Positions 20,355 to 29,594 of a stretch of 64,000 bases of DNA are shown here, piece by piece. Within the stretch, counting starts at the first letter, position 1. The number at the start of each line of letters is the position of its first letter. Source of the stretch: Psychrobacillus vulpis (GTDB taxonomy: Bacteria; Bacillota; Bacilli; Bacillales_A; Planococcaceae); the NCBI RefSeq assembly GCF_006861825.1, contig NZ_VDGI01000014.1:1-64000 (forward strand), read 5' to 3'. Both the position numbers and the translations under genes were made by a program. Below the pieces are notes generated by a model that saw only the letters and a program-made list of their open reading frames with translations, had not been told where the DNA came from and ran no database searches.

Positions 20355-21251
20355 ATGAAAATTGCCATTACTGGTGGTACAGGTTTTGTAGGAAGGGAAT
20401 TAACAAAGCTTTTAGTAAAGAATGGTCATGAAGTATTTATATTGTCTCGTACTGATAATAAAACAAGTATGGATGCGAAATATATTAAATGGCTAACAGA
20501 TGATGCTAATCCTGAAAAAGACCTTGATGAGATCGATGCCATAGTCAATCTTGCAGGTGAATCGATTAATAATGGCAGATGGACAGAAAATCAAAAACAA
20601 AAGATTTTTAATAGTCGTTTGCAATCTACAAACGAAGTGCTTCGCATTATACAATCGATGCACCTTAAACCAAAAGTTCTTGTGAATGCAAGCGCAATAG
20701 GCATTTATCCAGCCTCAAACGAAAAAACCTATACTGAAAAATTTACTGAGATTGGATCAGACTTTTTAGCTAAAACAGTTCACGAATGGGAACAAACAGC
20801 CGCAACTGCAGAGCAACTAGGCATTCGCGTAGCCTATGGGAGATTTGGTATTATCCTTGGAAAGAAGGAAGGTGCATTACCTCTCATGGCACTTCCATAT
20901 AAAATGTTTGTTGGTGGAACTGTTGGATCAGGTCAACAATGGGTTTCGTGGGTTCATGTAAAGGACGTTGCAAGGGCTTTATTGTTTGCAATTGAAAATG
21001 ATATACACGGTGCATTCAATGTAGTGGCTCCGAATGCAAAAGTGATGAAGGATTTCGGCAAAACACTTGGAATAGTTTTAAAGCGTCCTCACTACTTACC
21101 AGTACCTGCACTTGCACTTAAAATAGCACTTGGAGACAAAAGCCAATTAGTTTTAGAAGGACAACACGTTATTCCTGAAACTTTATTGGAAAAAGGTTTT
21201 ACCTTTCAATATCCTAACTTGTTAAACGCTTTAACTGATATTTATAAATGA
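20355..21251 (+). CDS. yfhF: YfhF, TIGR01777 family NAD-dependent epimerase-like protein
   Basis: 298 residues. N-terminal nucleotide-binding motif ITGGTGFVG (residues 4-12), conserved NLAGESINNGRW (about 68) and a C-terminal DUF1731 region. It belongs to the SulA/YfhF (TIGR01777) SDR family; the substrate is unknown. ATG follows GGGAGG. Divergent from recX as in B. subtilis. Confidence 0.9.
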   Translation: MKIAITGGTGFVGRELTKLLVKNGHEVFILSRTDNKTSMDAKYIKWLTDDANPEKDLDEIDAIVNLAGESINNGRWTENQKQKIFNSRLQSTNEVLRIIQSMHLKPKVLVNASAIGIYPASNEKTYTEKFTEIGSDFLAKTVHEWEQTAATAEQLGIRVAYGRFGIILGKKEGALPLMALPYKMFVGGTVGSGQQWVSWVHVKDVARALLFAIENDIHGAFNVVAPNAKVMKDFGKTLGIVLKRPHYLPVPALALKIALGDKSQLVLEGQHVIPETLLEKGFTFQYPNLLNALTDIYK

Positions 21252-21268
21252 ATAAATAAAACACTCTA

Positions 21269-21298
21269 GCGCAACCTATCTAAAAAGAAAGGTTGCGT
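21269..21298 (+). terminator. Terminator-like hairpin after yfhF, copy 1 of a 30-bp duplication
   Basis: Inverted repeat GCGCAACCT/AGGTTGCGT. The same 30 bases recur at 21464-21493. No T run follows. Confidence 0.55.
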
Positions 21299-21463
21299 CA
21301 GGTTGTAGACAAAATCAGATTTCGAAAGTGGCATTTCAGACTGTCTTGAAAACGCTTGTCAGTCGAGGCGCGCCAGCATGAGGCGGAAGCGAATAGAACT
21401 TAAGTTCATGAGCTTACAACGAAGTGCAAGCAACGAAGAATGAAAGCGTTTGTCAACAGTCTG
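21299..21463. repeat. 165-bp element between duplicated hairpins, upstream of pdaA
   Basis: Non-coding. An imperfect inverted pair (CAGACTGTCTTGAAAACGCTT near the left third; AAGCGTTTGTCAACAGTCTG at the right end) brackets a GC-richer middle. The flanks are identical 30-bp hairpins. This separates yfhF from pdaA and probably displaced the native pdaA upstream region. Confidence 0.65.
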
Positions 21464-21493
21464 GCGCAACCTATCTAAAAAGAAAGGTTGCGT
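21464..21493 (+). repeat. 30-bp hairpin, copy 2, carrying the pdaA ribosome site
   Basis: Identical to 21269-21298. The AAAGG that would serve pdaA lies in its 3' arm, 10 bases before the ATG, so folding would hide it. Confidence 0.7.
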
Positions 21494-21497
21494 TTCT

Positions 21498-22304
21498 ATG
21501 TGGAAATATCATGTTTTCGGTTTATTGTTTGCAGCAGTTGTAATCAGTATGGGATTCTTCTATCAACCGTTCTCTGCACAAAATGGAGAAATCCATTGGG
21601 GATTGAAAAAAGCAACAAATGAACAACCAGCAGAAGCTGGTGCAGAGCTAGATACAATGCTCGAAAGGCATGGAGCTATTTACAAAGGAGATGCGGATAA
21701 AAAAATCATTTACTTTACTTTCGATAATGGTTATGAAAACGGTTATACAGAAAGTATTTTAGATACACTAAAGGCTGAAAATATTAAAGCAACTTTCTTC
21801 TTAACAGGGCATTATTTAGAAAGTGCCACCCCACTAGTAAAAAGAATGATTGAAGATGGTCATCAAATTGGGAATCATTCATACGGGCATCCAAACTTAG
21901 CTAGGCTTTCTAAAGATGGTGTAAAAAAAGAATTACAAAAGTTTGACCAACGATTAAGTGAATTAACCTCTCTTAAAAGAACGACAGTTACGCGACCACC
22001 TGAAGGTATATTTAACGAACAAGTTTTAGAAGCAGCAAACGAAATTGGTTATCAACATATTTTTTGGTCTATAGCCTTTATTGATTGGCATAGAGATCAG
22101 AAAAAAGGTGGCAAATACGCTTATGACCAACTTATATCTCAAATTCATCCCGGGGCAATTATTTTAATGCATACTGTTTCACCTGATAATGCGGAAGGTC
22201 TCCCAATGTTCATAAAAGAAGCAAGAAAAATGGGCTATACTTTTGGAACACTCGATGAACTAAACATGAATAATCTGGATATTCCGCTTTCTTTCCAACC
22301 TTGA
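21498..22304 (+). CDS. pdaA: Delta-lactam-biosynthetic de-N-acetylase PdaA
   Basis: 268 residues. Hydrophobic N-terminal segment (4-24, signal or anchor), then a polysaccharide deacetylase domain with FTFDNGYENGYT (catalytic Asp, about 76), metal motif GNHSYGHPNL (about 131-140), RPPEG and a late LMHTVS His motif. PdaA deacetylates N-acetylmuramic acid during formation of cortex muramic-delta-lactam, so it acts in spore germination. ATG 21498 is preferred to an earlier in-frame GTG/ATG that lies inside the duplicated repeat. It is followed by rlmCD, as the pdaA/yfjO region in B. subtilis. Confidence 0.9.
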   Translation: MWKYHVFGLLFAAVVISMGFFYQPFSAQNGEIHWGLKKATNEQPAEAGAELDTMLERHGAIYKGDADKKIIYFTFDNGYENGYTESILDTLKAENIKATFFLTGHYLESATPLVKRMIEDGHQIGNHSYGHPNLARLSKDGVKKELQKFDQRLSELTSLKRTTVTRPPEGIFNEQVLEAANEIGYQHIFWSIAFIDWHRDQKKGGKYAYDQLISQIHPGAIILMHTVSPDNAEGLPMFIKEARKMGYTFGTLDELNMNNLDIPLSFQP

Positions 22305-22349
22305 TTAACTCCTTTATAATAGAAGGAAGATTATAAAGGACGTGAAGAA

Positions 22350-23726
22350 ATGAAAGAACAAGCAGTGATTCAAGTAGGACAAGAATTCCCTTTAACGATA
22401 AAAAGGCTCGGAATAAACGGAGAAGGTGTTGGATTCTTTAAACGAAATGTTGTGTTCGTAAAAGGTGCTCTTCCTGGAGAAGTAGTTACAGCACAAGTGA
22501 CAGAAGCTAAACCTAAGTACGCAGAAGCAATGATAAAGAAAATCCGCCAAGCTTCTCCCGACCGAGTTACTCCCCCATGCCTCATTTATGAAGCTTGTGG
22601 CGGCTGCCAATTGCAACATATGACATACGAGAGACAACTTATTGAGAAAAAAGATTTAGTCATTCAAGCACTAGAACGTTACGTAAAAGATTTAGTTCCA
22701 ACGATTGAAGTAAAGCATACTATCGGGATGGAAGACCCATGGAATTATCGAAATAAGAGCCAATTTCAAGTTAGACAGCTTGGCAATAAAGTCATAGCGG
22801 GTTTATACGCTGAAAGCTCAAACAAGCTAATAGATATTAACAAATGTATCGTGCAACACCCTGTAACAACCCATATTACAAATGAAATCAAAAAACAATT
22901 ACAACACCTGAACATTCCTATTTATGATGAAAAAAATCCACAAGGCATTGTTCGTACAATTGTTGTTCGTACAGGTATGAAAACTGGACAAATTCAAGTG
23001 ACACTTGTTACGACAAAAAAGAAAATGCCACATAAGGAAGAATTAGTACAATTCATTCGTGCGATCGATTCTAATATTGTGTCCATTAGCCAAAACATTA
23101 ATGCAGAAAAAACATCGCTTGTCTTTGGTGAAACAACATTCAATTTATTTGGAAAAGAAACGATTCATGAAAAGCTAGGAGAACTTGCTTTTGACTTATC
23201 TGCTCGTGCGTTTTTCCAGTTGAACCCAGAACAGACGGAGCATCTGTATAATGAAATTGAAAAAGCAGCTGCACTTACTGGAAAAGAAACTGTAGTAGAT
23301 GCTTACTGTGGAGTCGGAACTATTGGACTCTGGCTTGCGAAAAATGCAAAAGAAGTTCGTGGAATGGACGTTATCGAAGAATCAATTCAAGATGCAAAAA
23401 GGAACGCAAAACGAAATGGCTACAGCAATACTAAATATGTACACGGTACTGCAAAAGAGTGGCTCCGAAAATGGGAAAATGAAGGCTTCGTTCCAGATGT
23501 ATTAACAGTAGATCCACCACGTGCTGGCCTTGATGATGAATTATTAAAGACCATTCTTGAGATCAAACCAAAACGTTTTGTCTACACATCCTGTAATCCA
23601 TCTACCTTAGCAAAGGATTTGCAACAGCTGACAAAGGTATATAACGTGAAATACATTCAACCAGTAGATATGTTTCCTCAGACATCTCATGTTGAAGCTG
23701 TTACATTGTTGGAATTGAAGAAATAA
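22350..23726 (+). CDS. 23S rRNA (uracil-C5)-methyltransferase, RlmCD/YfjO type
   Basis: 458 residues. N-terminal TRAM domain (about 10-65), Fe-S cysteines C-x5-CGGCQ (about 76-86), SAM motif [10 protein letters not shown] (about 317), DPPRAGL (about 391) and the catalytic Cys in [11 protein letters not shown] (about 416). It methylates uracil in rRNA. Which positions it modifies cannot be told: B. subtilis has two paralogues, YefA (RlmCD) and YfjO, and synteny with pdaA points to YfjO. A strong terminator follows. Confidence 0.93.
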   Translation: MKEQAVIQVGQEFPLTIKRLGINGEGVGFFKRNVVFVKGALPGEVVTAQVTEAKPKYAEAMIKKIRQASPDRVTPPCLIYEACGGCQLQHMTYERQLIEKKDLVIQALERYVKDLVPTIEVKHTIGMEDPWNYRNKSQFQVRQLGNKVIAGLYAESSNKLIDINKCIVQHPVTTHITNEIKKQLQHLNIPIYDEKNPQGIVRTIVVRTGMKTGQIQVTLVTTKKKMPHKEELVQFIRAIDSNIVSISQNINAEKTSLVFGETTFNLFGKETIHEKLGELAFDLSARAFFQLNPEQTEHLYNEIEKAAALTGKETVVDAYCGVGTIGLWLAKNAKEVRGMDVIEESIQDAKRNAKRNGYSNTKYVHGTAKEWLRKWENEGFVPDVLTVDPPRAGLDDELLKTILEIKPKRFVYTSCNPSTLAKDLQQLTKVYNVKYIQPVDMFPQTSHVEAVTLLELKK

Positions 23727-23729
23727 AAC

Positions 23730-23764
23730 AAAGCCCGAGAATCGATGACCGTTTCTCGGGCTTT
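23730..23764 (+). terminator. Terminator after the rRNA methyltransferase gene
   Basis: Perfect 12-bp stem AAAGCCCGAGAA/TTCTCGGGCTTT with an 11-base loop. Confidence 0.8.
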
Positions 23765-23806
23765 ATGTTCGTTTTCATCTTCTAATTATTCACGATATCA
23801 TGATTG

Positions 23807-23932
23807 CTCTCGGATAGGGTGCGGATTCTCTCGGATAAACTGTTTATTCTCTCGGATAAGGTGAGGATTCTCTCGGATAAGGTGAGGATTCTCTCGGATA
23901 GTTGTCGGTTTCTCTCGAAGAGGATTAAAATT
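23807..23932 (+). repeat. 21-bp tandem repeat array, about six units
   Basis: Units begin CTCTCGGATA at 23807, 23828, 23849, 23870 and 23891, with a decayed sixth from 23912. Units 3 and 4 are identical. Because 21 is a multiple of 3 the array reads through as a heptad (LSDKVRI) on the plus strand. The only start is a TTG without a ribosome site, so it is treated as non-coding. Confidence 0.85.
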
Positions 23933-24078
23933 CCAAATTACAAGTTGGGAGCAATTTTTCTACACTTCACCCAAAAAATACTACTAATTTTCAGAAAAAT
24001 TTTTGATTAATAAACTCTTCTGATATATTATAAATGTGAAATATGGAAAAAATCTTATACAGAATGGTGGGAAATAGA

Positions 24079-24504
24079 ATGACAAGTGAAAGCAATTCCA
24101 AAATAACAGTTGAAACAACAGTTCATGCTCCGGTAGAAAAAGTGTGGAAATATTGGACAGAGCCAGAACATATCAAAAAATGGAACAGTGCTTCAGATGA
24201 TTGGCACACACCAATTTCTGAAAATGATCTAAGACCTGGAGGCAAATTTCTTTCCAGAATGGAAGCTAAAGATGGAAGCTTTGGATTTGATTTTGGTGGA
24301 GTGTATGATGAAGTGAAATTAAATGAGTTCATTTCTTATACTTTGGGAGATGAAAGAAAAGTAGAGATAACTTTTATCAAACAAGATAATGACACTAAGA
24401 TTATAGAAGTATTTGATGCAGAAACGGTTAATTCTACCGAGATGCAACAAGCAGGCTGGCAGTCAATTTTAGATAATTTTAAAAAATACGCTGAGCAACA
24501 ATAA
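24079..24504 (+). CDS. SRPBCC (AHSA1-like) domain protein
   Basis: 141 residues forming one START/AHSA1-type domain: N-terminal strand with TTVHAPVEKVWKYWTEPEHIKKW (about 12-34) and C-terminal helix ending GWQSILDNFKKYAEQ. This is the YndB-like family that binds hydrophobic ligands; no enzymatic motif can be named. ATG 24079 has GGTGGGA upstream and trims an unsupported N-terminal extension. Stand-alone gene between the 21-bp array and its own terminator. Confidence 0.85.
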   Translation: MTSESNSKITVETTVHAPVEKVWKYWTEPEHIKKWNSASDDWHTPISENDLRPGGKFLSRMEAKDGSFGFDFGGVYDEVKLNEFISYTLGDERKVEITFIKQDNDTKIIEVFDAETVNSTEMQQAGWQSILDNFKKYAEQQ

Positions 24505-24512
24505 TTTTCCGA

Positions 24513-24549
24513 GGGTAGTCAAAACTTCATCGTTTTGACTACCCTTCTA
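24513..24549 (+). terminator. Terminator of the SRPBCC gene
   Basis: Perfect 13-bp stem GGGTAGTCAAAAC/GTTTTGACTACCC with a 6-base loop and TTCT. Confidence 0.8.
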
Positions 24550-24732
24550 TATACTTACTCAAATAAAGAGTTTCATTTTCTGTTTTTATTATACCTTCAC
24601 TAATAAATTGCTATGCTCCCTCCTTTTCAGAATCACTTTTTCCATCCTCTCTATCCTTAATTCGACCAAAAAATTGGCCCGTAAATCCATTCCTGACTTA
24701 CAGGCACTTTTTAAGCTCTAGACATTATTCGT

Positions 24733-25161
24733 TTATGTCTTCTGACTAAATAAACCTACCATCAGTGTTAACCCAGCTACAATTGATGGAATTCCAAGAG
24801 AATTTACATTAAGCATCCAAAATGAGGTGGCCGCAAAATAATTAGTTTGTAAGAATGGAATATCTTGAGCAATTGTAAATATAACAGGATTATATAATGC
24901 AATTATTAGACATGGAACAGTCACGCACAGTGTTAAGGGCGCACTCCATCTAAACGACCATACCTTTACGAAAATCAAAGAAATATAAATTCCAAATATA
25001 AAAGGTGCAATAGATTTATACCAAACTATAGGTAGCATATTAAAGTCTGTCTGAGCATGATTTTTTATCCTCAGTTCCAAGGTGTAACTTATATATGCCA
25101 ATAAAATTAAACCAATAACCCAAAATAATATCCAAATATACTTTGACCAGTTTTGGCGCAT
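24733..25161 (-). CDS. Hydrophobic membrane protein, paralogue of the upstream gene
   Basis: 142 residues, four predicted membrane helices (about 9-28, 46-66, 75-97, 120-138). I do not recognise the family. It aligns over its full length with the product of 25179-25661: shared NWSxYxWxLxWxxGLI start, IxxFxxGIYxSLxFxKVW middle and SLGIPSIVAGLTLMVGLFS end. ATG has GGGGGG upstream. It is the second gene of a two-gene transcript, 17 bases after its paralogue. Function unknown. Confidence 0.75.
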   Translation of the reverse strand: MRQNWSKYIWILFWVIGLILLAYISYTLELRIKNHAQTDFNMLPIVWYKSIAPFIFGIYISLIFVKVWSFRWSAPLTLCVTVPCLIIALYNPVIFTIAQDIPFLQTNYFAATSFWMLNVNSLGIPSIVAGLTLMVGLFSQKT

Positions 25162-25178
25162 TATCTCCCCCCTTTATC

Positions 25179-25661
25179 CTATTTATAAGAATCTATCGAT
25201 GATTTTAAAGCTCTTAGTTCATTGATTTTTCGTTTTGCAGTTTTACTAAATAAACCTACCATCAGTGTTAACCCAGCTACAATTGATGGAATTCCATGAA
25301 GGTTTACTTTCATCATCCAATATGGAAATGGCACTGAATAATTATTAGGATCTAATGAAGTGCTTTCAAATGTCGTTACAATTATTGGAAAATAACTAGC
25401 GATGATTAGAAGTGGTAGAGTCACACAAAGAATTAATGCCCAGTTCCATTTAACTAACCATACTTTGATGAAGAGTAAAGAAAGATAGATACCTAATACA
25501 AAACTAGCAATAAATTGGAACCAAATATAAGGGAGCGGACGAAATGTAGTTGCAACATGATTTTTCACTTTTATTTCCAGATCGTAACTGATAATCAATA
25601 AAGCAATCAACCCAACAGCCCATAATAACTTCCAAACATACGAAGACCAGTTTTTTCGCAA
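25179..25661 (-). CDS. Hydrophobic membrane protein, paralogue of the downstream gene
   Basis: 160 residues, four predicted membrane helices and a basic C-terminal tail (KTAKRKINELRAL) absent from its paralogue. Start is TTG at 25661, with AAGGGGGG 6 bases upstream, mirroring the paralogue's start. The last 52 nucleotides of the shared membrane part are identical to the other gene although the rest has diverged strongly, pointing to gene conversion. Function unknown. Confidence 0.72.
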   Translation of the reverse strand: MRKNWSSYVWKLLWAVGLIALLIISYDLEIKVKNHVATTFRPLPYIWFQFIASFVLGIYLSLLFIKVWLVKWNWALILCVTLPLLIIASYFPIIVTTFESTSLDPNNYSVPFPYWMMKVNLHGIPSIVAGLTLMVGLFSKTAKRKINELRALKSSIDSYK

Positions 25662-25762
25662 AATACATCCCCCCTTCACTAAATATTCCCTTTTGATTAT
25701 CATATACATAATTGGATACATTTGTATACCTAATAAGTTGCAATATTCAGAATTTATAATCT

Positions 25763-25826
25763 AAAAAAAGCACTACACCTTTGTACACCTTAACTAAAAG
25801 GGTTCCATAGATATGTAGTGCTATTC
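25763..25826 (-). terminator. Terminator of the chemoreceptor gene
   Basis: Stem AGCACTACA/TGTAGTGCT (25769-25777, 25814-25822) with a T7 tail on the minus strand. Confidence 0.7.
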
Positions 25827-25830
25827 CTAT

Positions 25831-27582
25831 TTATAGCTTAAACTGTCCAATTGCTTTGTTCAGTTGTTCAGCTGATTGTTGCAATTGATTAATCGTTTGT
25901 TCTAAATTTTCCACCGTTGCAACTTGGTCATCTGCCGAAGTAGCAACGATTTTTGTTTGCTCCACTGATTCATTTACGATAGAAGTTACTTGCTCCATCG
26001 AGGCAAGTACTTCTTCCGAGCTAGCAGACATTTGCTCTGTAACAGCAGAAACGTCTTGAATTTCTTCATTTACTTTTAGAACAGATTCAAGCACTCTATT
26101 CAAATCGTCTCCAATGGATTCTACTGCTCTTGACCCAGATTGGACATCTTCCGCGCTTTTCGTCATTTCTTCTAACGCTTGCACGGTTATTGTTTGGAAT
26201 CCTAGAATATGATTGCGTATTTCTTCCGCTGATTGTCTAGACATTTCTGCAAGTTTTCTAACCTCATCTGCAACTACAGCAAAGCCTTTCCCCGACTCCC
26301 CTGCTCTAGCAGCTTCAATTGCAGCATTTAACGCAAGTAAGTTCGTTTGATCTGCAATTCCTGTAATAACGGAAACCATTTCTTCGATCGATTGATATTT
26401 CTCTCCTAATTCTTTTACATGTTTTTCAGTTGTTAAAACAGAATTTTCAACGTTTTTAATCTGTTGTACTACTGTTTGTGAATCACGAACACTTGAGTTC
26501 ACTAAATTCGTCATATCATTAGAAGAAGAAGCTACCGTCGTTGAAGAATCGGCAATGCGCTGAATTCCAACTGTCATTTCTTCCATTGCACTTAAAGCTT
26601 CATCATTATTTGTTTTTTGAATTTCAGAACCAGATGCAATTTTATAGATACTTTCGGCAATTTCATCATTTGATACCCGGACTGTTTTCATCACGTCATC
26701 TAAATCTCTAGAAACTTTTACAAGTGAAATTGCTGTTCCATTCATATTTGCTAATATTGTTTTTAGTTGCTCAATCGATTTCCTAAACGATTTAGCAAAG
26801 TCAGTAATTTCATTTTCTTGCTTGTGAGAAATATTAGATAATGTTTTCTCAGCACTCTTTAAATCTCCTTGAGCAAATTCAATAGAAGCACCTTGCATAA
26901 AAGTAAGTGGTTTAAGTGCATTTTTAACATATCTATATAGAAAGAATATGAGGAAAGCACTTAGCAAAATAATTGATACTAATGCAAATGGTAGTATTGT
27001 CTTTAATATATCTTGCTGGGCTTCTTTAACTTCCGTAGCAGCTGTATCAACACCCACGATTGCAATTGTTTCACCTGCATTGTTTTTTATCGGTGCATAC
27101 GCAGATATATATTCCCCATAAACCTCATCCACTATAACATCTGCATAGCTACCTTCTCCGTTGATAGCGCCTTCTACTTTTTCATATTCTGTCCCTACAC
27201 TAGTTTCTCCAGGCATATACACTGTAGAGTCGTTTACATCCCCAGCATCTACTAATATTGTTGCAGTTTTACCTTTTACTGGTACATCTGTCACATAAGC
27301 ATACATGACTCCATTTTGAACTAACAGATCATACAACTCTGCTCGAAGTTCCCAGTATAAATCATTCTCTTCTGGATCTTGTTTAAATTCTTCATATGCA
27401 GATACGTCTATTAAGGAAGCTATATTTTGAGCGATATGCATCCCATTGTTACCCATTGTATTTTCGACTGTTTTATTTGTACTATAAATAATCACGGCAC
27501 TGAAAAAAACAACAAGCAACAGAATCGCAAACATTAAGTAAAAGACAATTTTATTTCCTAGTTTCGAAGATTTTTTGTTCAT
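25831..27582 (-). CDS. Methyl-accepting chemotaxis protein
   Basis: 583 residues. Membrane helix about 12-34, an extracellular Cache-like sensor (about 40-190, with [13 protein letters not shown] and [13 protein letters not shown]), second membrane helix about 194-216, HAMP-like linker, then a long coiled-coil signalling domain with the hairpin tip [18 protein letters not shown]. It signals through CheW/CheA to the flagella. The ATG overlaps the stop of the MFS gene by ATGA, so receptor and transporter are translated together. motAB at 41-42.7 kb shows that the cell is motile. Confidence 0.92.
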   Translation of the reverse strand: MNKKSSKLGNKIVFYLMFAILLLVVFFSAVIIYSTNKTVENTMGNNGMHIAQNIASLIDVSAYEEFKQDPEENDLYWELRAELYDLLVQNGVMYAYVTDVPVKGKTATILVDAGDVNDSTVYMPGETSVGTEYEKVEGAINGEGSYADVIVDEVYGEYISAYAPIKNNAGETIAIVGVDTAATEVKEAQQDILKTILPFALVSIILLSAFLIFFLYRYVKNALKPLTFMQGASIEFAQGDLKSAEKTLSNISHKQENEITDFAKSFRKSIEQLKTILANMNGTAISLVKVSRDLDDVMKTVRVSNDEIAESIYKIASGSEIQKTNNDEALSAMEEMTVGIQRIADSSTTVASSSNDMTNLVNSSVRDSQTVVQQIKNVENSVLTTEKHVKELGEKYQSIEEMVSVITGIADQTNLLALNAAIEAARAGESGKGFAVVADEVRKLAEMSRQSAEEIRNHILGFQTITVQALEEMTKSAEDVQSGSRAVESIGDDLNRVLESVLKVNEEIQDVSAVTEQMSASSEEVLASMEQVTSIVNESVEQTKIVATSADDQVATVENLEQTINQLQQSAEQLNKAIGQFKL

Positions 27583-28757
27583 ATTAGTCGACCCTTCTTT
27601 TGAGGATTAGCGAAAAGAATAATACAAGAAAGAATTCCTAAAAGGATAGCTATTAATACTAAAAAACTTATCTCATCAAATAATTGAATAAAGAGTCCTC
27701 CGAAAAATGGACCGGACAGACTTCCAATACTGAAAGAAATTCCGCACATCAAATTGCCAGTTGGGAGTAGTTCCTTTGGCGTCAAATCAGCCATGTAAGA
27801 AATTCCAAGTGAAAATGTTGATCCTACAAACATTCCTGCTATGAAAAATAAAGTGCCGATAATTAGTGCTGATGTCTCAAAAAAGCTAGCCGTACCAAAA
27901 GTTAACGCACCTAAGCCTAACATGATGATCAACACTTTTCGTCTTCCTATTTTGTCGCTTAATACACCAAGAGGTAATTGTGAGACAACCCCTCCTATGG
28001 AAAATGCTGCTAATATGTATGACAAGCTCGTTATTTCAATAGCATTTCGTAGCGCATAAACAGGGTATATTGCATTTAAAGATGATTCTAAAAATCCATA
28101 ACTAAACGGTGGTATAAATGCAACCCAAGCAACAGCAAAAGCTGCTCCAAAACGTTTCCACGTCCCTTCGTAAACAGGAGAACCTTTAACTATCTCTGGC
28201 TTTTCATTTTTTACGAAGAAAACAAGAACCCATGCACCTAAACAAAGAAGACTAGAAATAATAAAAGGCAAGCCTTCAAAAATTTCTACTAGTTGAACAA
28301 ACAAAGGACCAACTGCAAATCCAATTCCAAAAGAAAGACCGTAAATGGCAATATTTCTTCCTAATCGATGTTGTGGAGAAAAACTAGTTATCCATGTTTG
28401 TGTAGAGAAATGAAGCGCATGATCACCAATCCCAATTAATAACCGCAAAATAAACCAAAATGCGATGCTTTTCCAGAGAGGAAAAAGTAATAATGATACA
28501 ATTACGATTAGACCACCTATTATGATAATCGGCTTATATCCAAATTTTCGTAGTGGTGGCTCTATAAATGGTGATATCAATAAAGTACCGACATAGAGAC
28601 CAGTCGCACTTAATCCATTCAACGTAGCACTTACTCCGTCTTGTTCAAATATAACGGAGATTAGTGGTAATAACATTCCTTGTGAAAACCCAGAAATTGA
28701 TACAATAGTGACTAGTATCCAAAACCTTCTTCTTTCAACTTCTGTAAATTGCTTCAT
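27579..28757 (-). CDS. Major facilitator superfamily transporter
   Basis: 392 residues, about 12 membrane helices, with the MFS loop-2 like signature in [14 protein letters not shown] and a second [15 protein letters not shown] at the start of the second half (about 262-276). Substrate not readable; efflux of small molecules is likely. RBS AAAGAGG. First gene of an operon with a chemoreceptor (4-base overlap). A leader with a hairpin precedes it. Confidence 0.88.
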   Translation of the reverse strand: MKQFTEVERRRFWILVTIVSISGFSQGMLLPLISVIFEQDGVSATLNGLSATGLYVGTLLISPFIEPPLRKFGYKPIIIIGGLIVIVSLLLFPLWKSIAFWFILRLLIGIGDHALHFSTQTWITSFSPQHRLGRNIAIYGLSFGIGFAVGPLFVQLVEIFEGLPFIISSLLCLGAWVLVFFVKNEKPEIVKGSPVYEGTWKRFGAAFAVAWVAFIPPFSYGFLESSLNAIYPVYALRNAIEITSLSYILAAFSIGGVVSQLPLGVLSDKIGRRKVLIIMLGLGALTFGTASFFETSALIIGTLFFIAGMFVGSTFSLGISYMADLTPKELLPTGNLMCGISFSIGSLSGPFFGGLFIQLFDEISFLVLIAILLGILSCIILFANPQKKGRLI

Positions 28758-28844
28758 ACACTACCTCTTTACTATTTCAATATCGTTATAACAAGTAGTG
28801 TATCAAACAATCCCTTTACTTTATATAGAAATTTCATCAACAAA

Positions 28845-29040
28845 AGGCCCAGTCGGATCTACATGAGATTTGACTGAGCCCTTTATACATAACTATTATC
28901 CTTTAGAGTACTCATAATTGCATTTGCGGCGACTATGCCGGTGAAATGTCTGAACCCCCTCCTTCTATTGATTGAATTGGTTTCGACTATTCACTACGGC
29001 CTCCCTTCTATGTATGGGTTATTAGTACTTTAACACATAC
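28845..29040 (-). other. Possible structured leader or small RNA upstream of the MFS gene
   Basis: The 393 bases between the MFS gene and the next gene hold no clear gene. On the minus strand there are two ribosome-site-like stretches (GGGAGG near 29010; AAGGAGGGGG near 28970), then an 18-bp imperfect hairpin (28852-28894) with a TTTTG tail about 100 bases before the MFS start. This could be an attenuator with a leader peptide, or an unrelated small transcript. I match it to no known riboswitch. Confidence 0.4.
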
Positions 29041-29150
29041 TATAAATAAAGTAAATATTCAAAATAAACAAATGATTAAAATAACTCTTTAGACCTATCT
29101 TTTCTATGTCATTTCCATTATTCTTATTATATAAAGTGAGGTGTTATTCT

Positions 29151-29336
29151 GTGGGTAAACAAATTTCAAATCCAGAACAACAAGTATCTTATTTAAAAGA
29201 TCGATTACAGATGTTTTTAGAAGTACTAGAAACAATTGAACCTGAAACGACTGAATTAGAAGATATCGACCGTCTTATTCAAATGATGGATGATTTAGAA
29301 TTAAAAATGGAGCAGTTTAAAAACACAAAAGAGTAG
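29151..29336 (+). CDS. SE1561 family small protein
   Basis: 61 residues, strongly charged and helical, with the family pattern NPEQQVSYLKDRLQMFLEVLE at the N-terminus. Conserved across Bacillales, function unknown. Start is GTG at 29151 with GAGGTG upstream; earlier in-frame codons are hydrophobic and lack a ribosome site. Followed by a 170-base stretch with hairpins and a terminator. Confidence 0.8.
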   Translation: MGKQISNPEQQVSYLKDRLQMFLEVLETIEPETTELEDIDRLIQMMDDLELKMEQFKNTKE

Positions 29337-29502
29337 CTTTCAAACGGTTAACAAAACTTTTTTGTGATGAGTATACGCACGAATAGTGTGCCTTCATGTA
29401 AACTGTTGAAAAAACAGTTCTATTCGTTTCCACCTCGTGAAACAAGCGTTTCTATGTTTGTCACAAACAGTTACCTTTGTAAATAGAGATCGATTCAATC
29501 TA

Positions 29503-29530
29503 AGAGCAGCTTACGAGCTGCTCTTTTTTT
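29503..29530 (+). terminator. Terminator upstream of fumA
   Basis: Perfect 9-bp stem AGAGCAGCT/AGCTGCTCT, 4-base loop, T-rich tail. It ends either the SE1561 transcript or a separate short RNA from 29340-29500, where further hairpins occur (for example AACTGTT/AACAGTT). Confidence 0.85.
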
Positions 29531-29594
29531 CATGTAAAGAAAATAGTATACTTGTAATGTTTATTACTTACATATCTAAAGGAGCGTTTACACC

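Noticed and set aside
21450-21497. Earlier start for pdaA
   Set aside because: The extra codons lie in the duplicated 30-bp hairpin and the repeat; the signal segment starts properly at 21498.
23804-24010. Reading frame with heptad repeats LSDKVRI
   Set aside because: The only start is a TTG with no ribosome site, and the repeat units decay outside the array. Treated as a DNA tandem repeat.
29340-29530. 6S RNA
   Set aside because: No long closing stem or central bulge of 6S RNA can be formed by eye. Left as an unassigned hairpin region.
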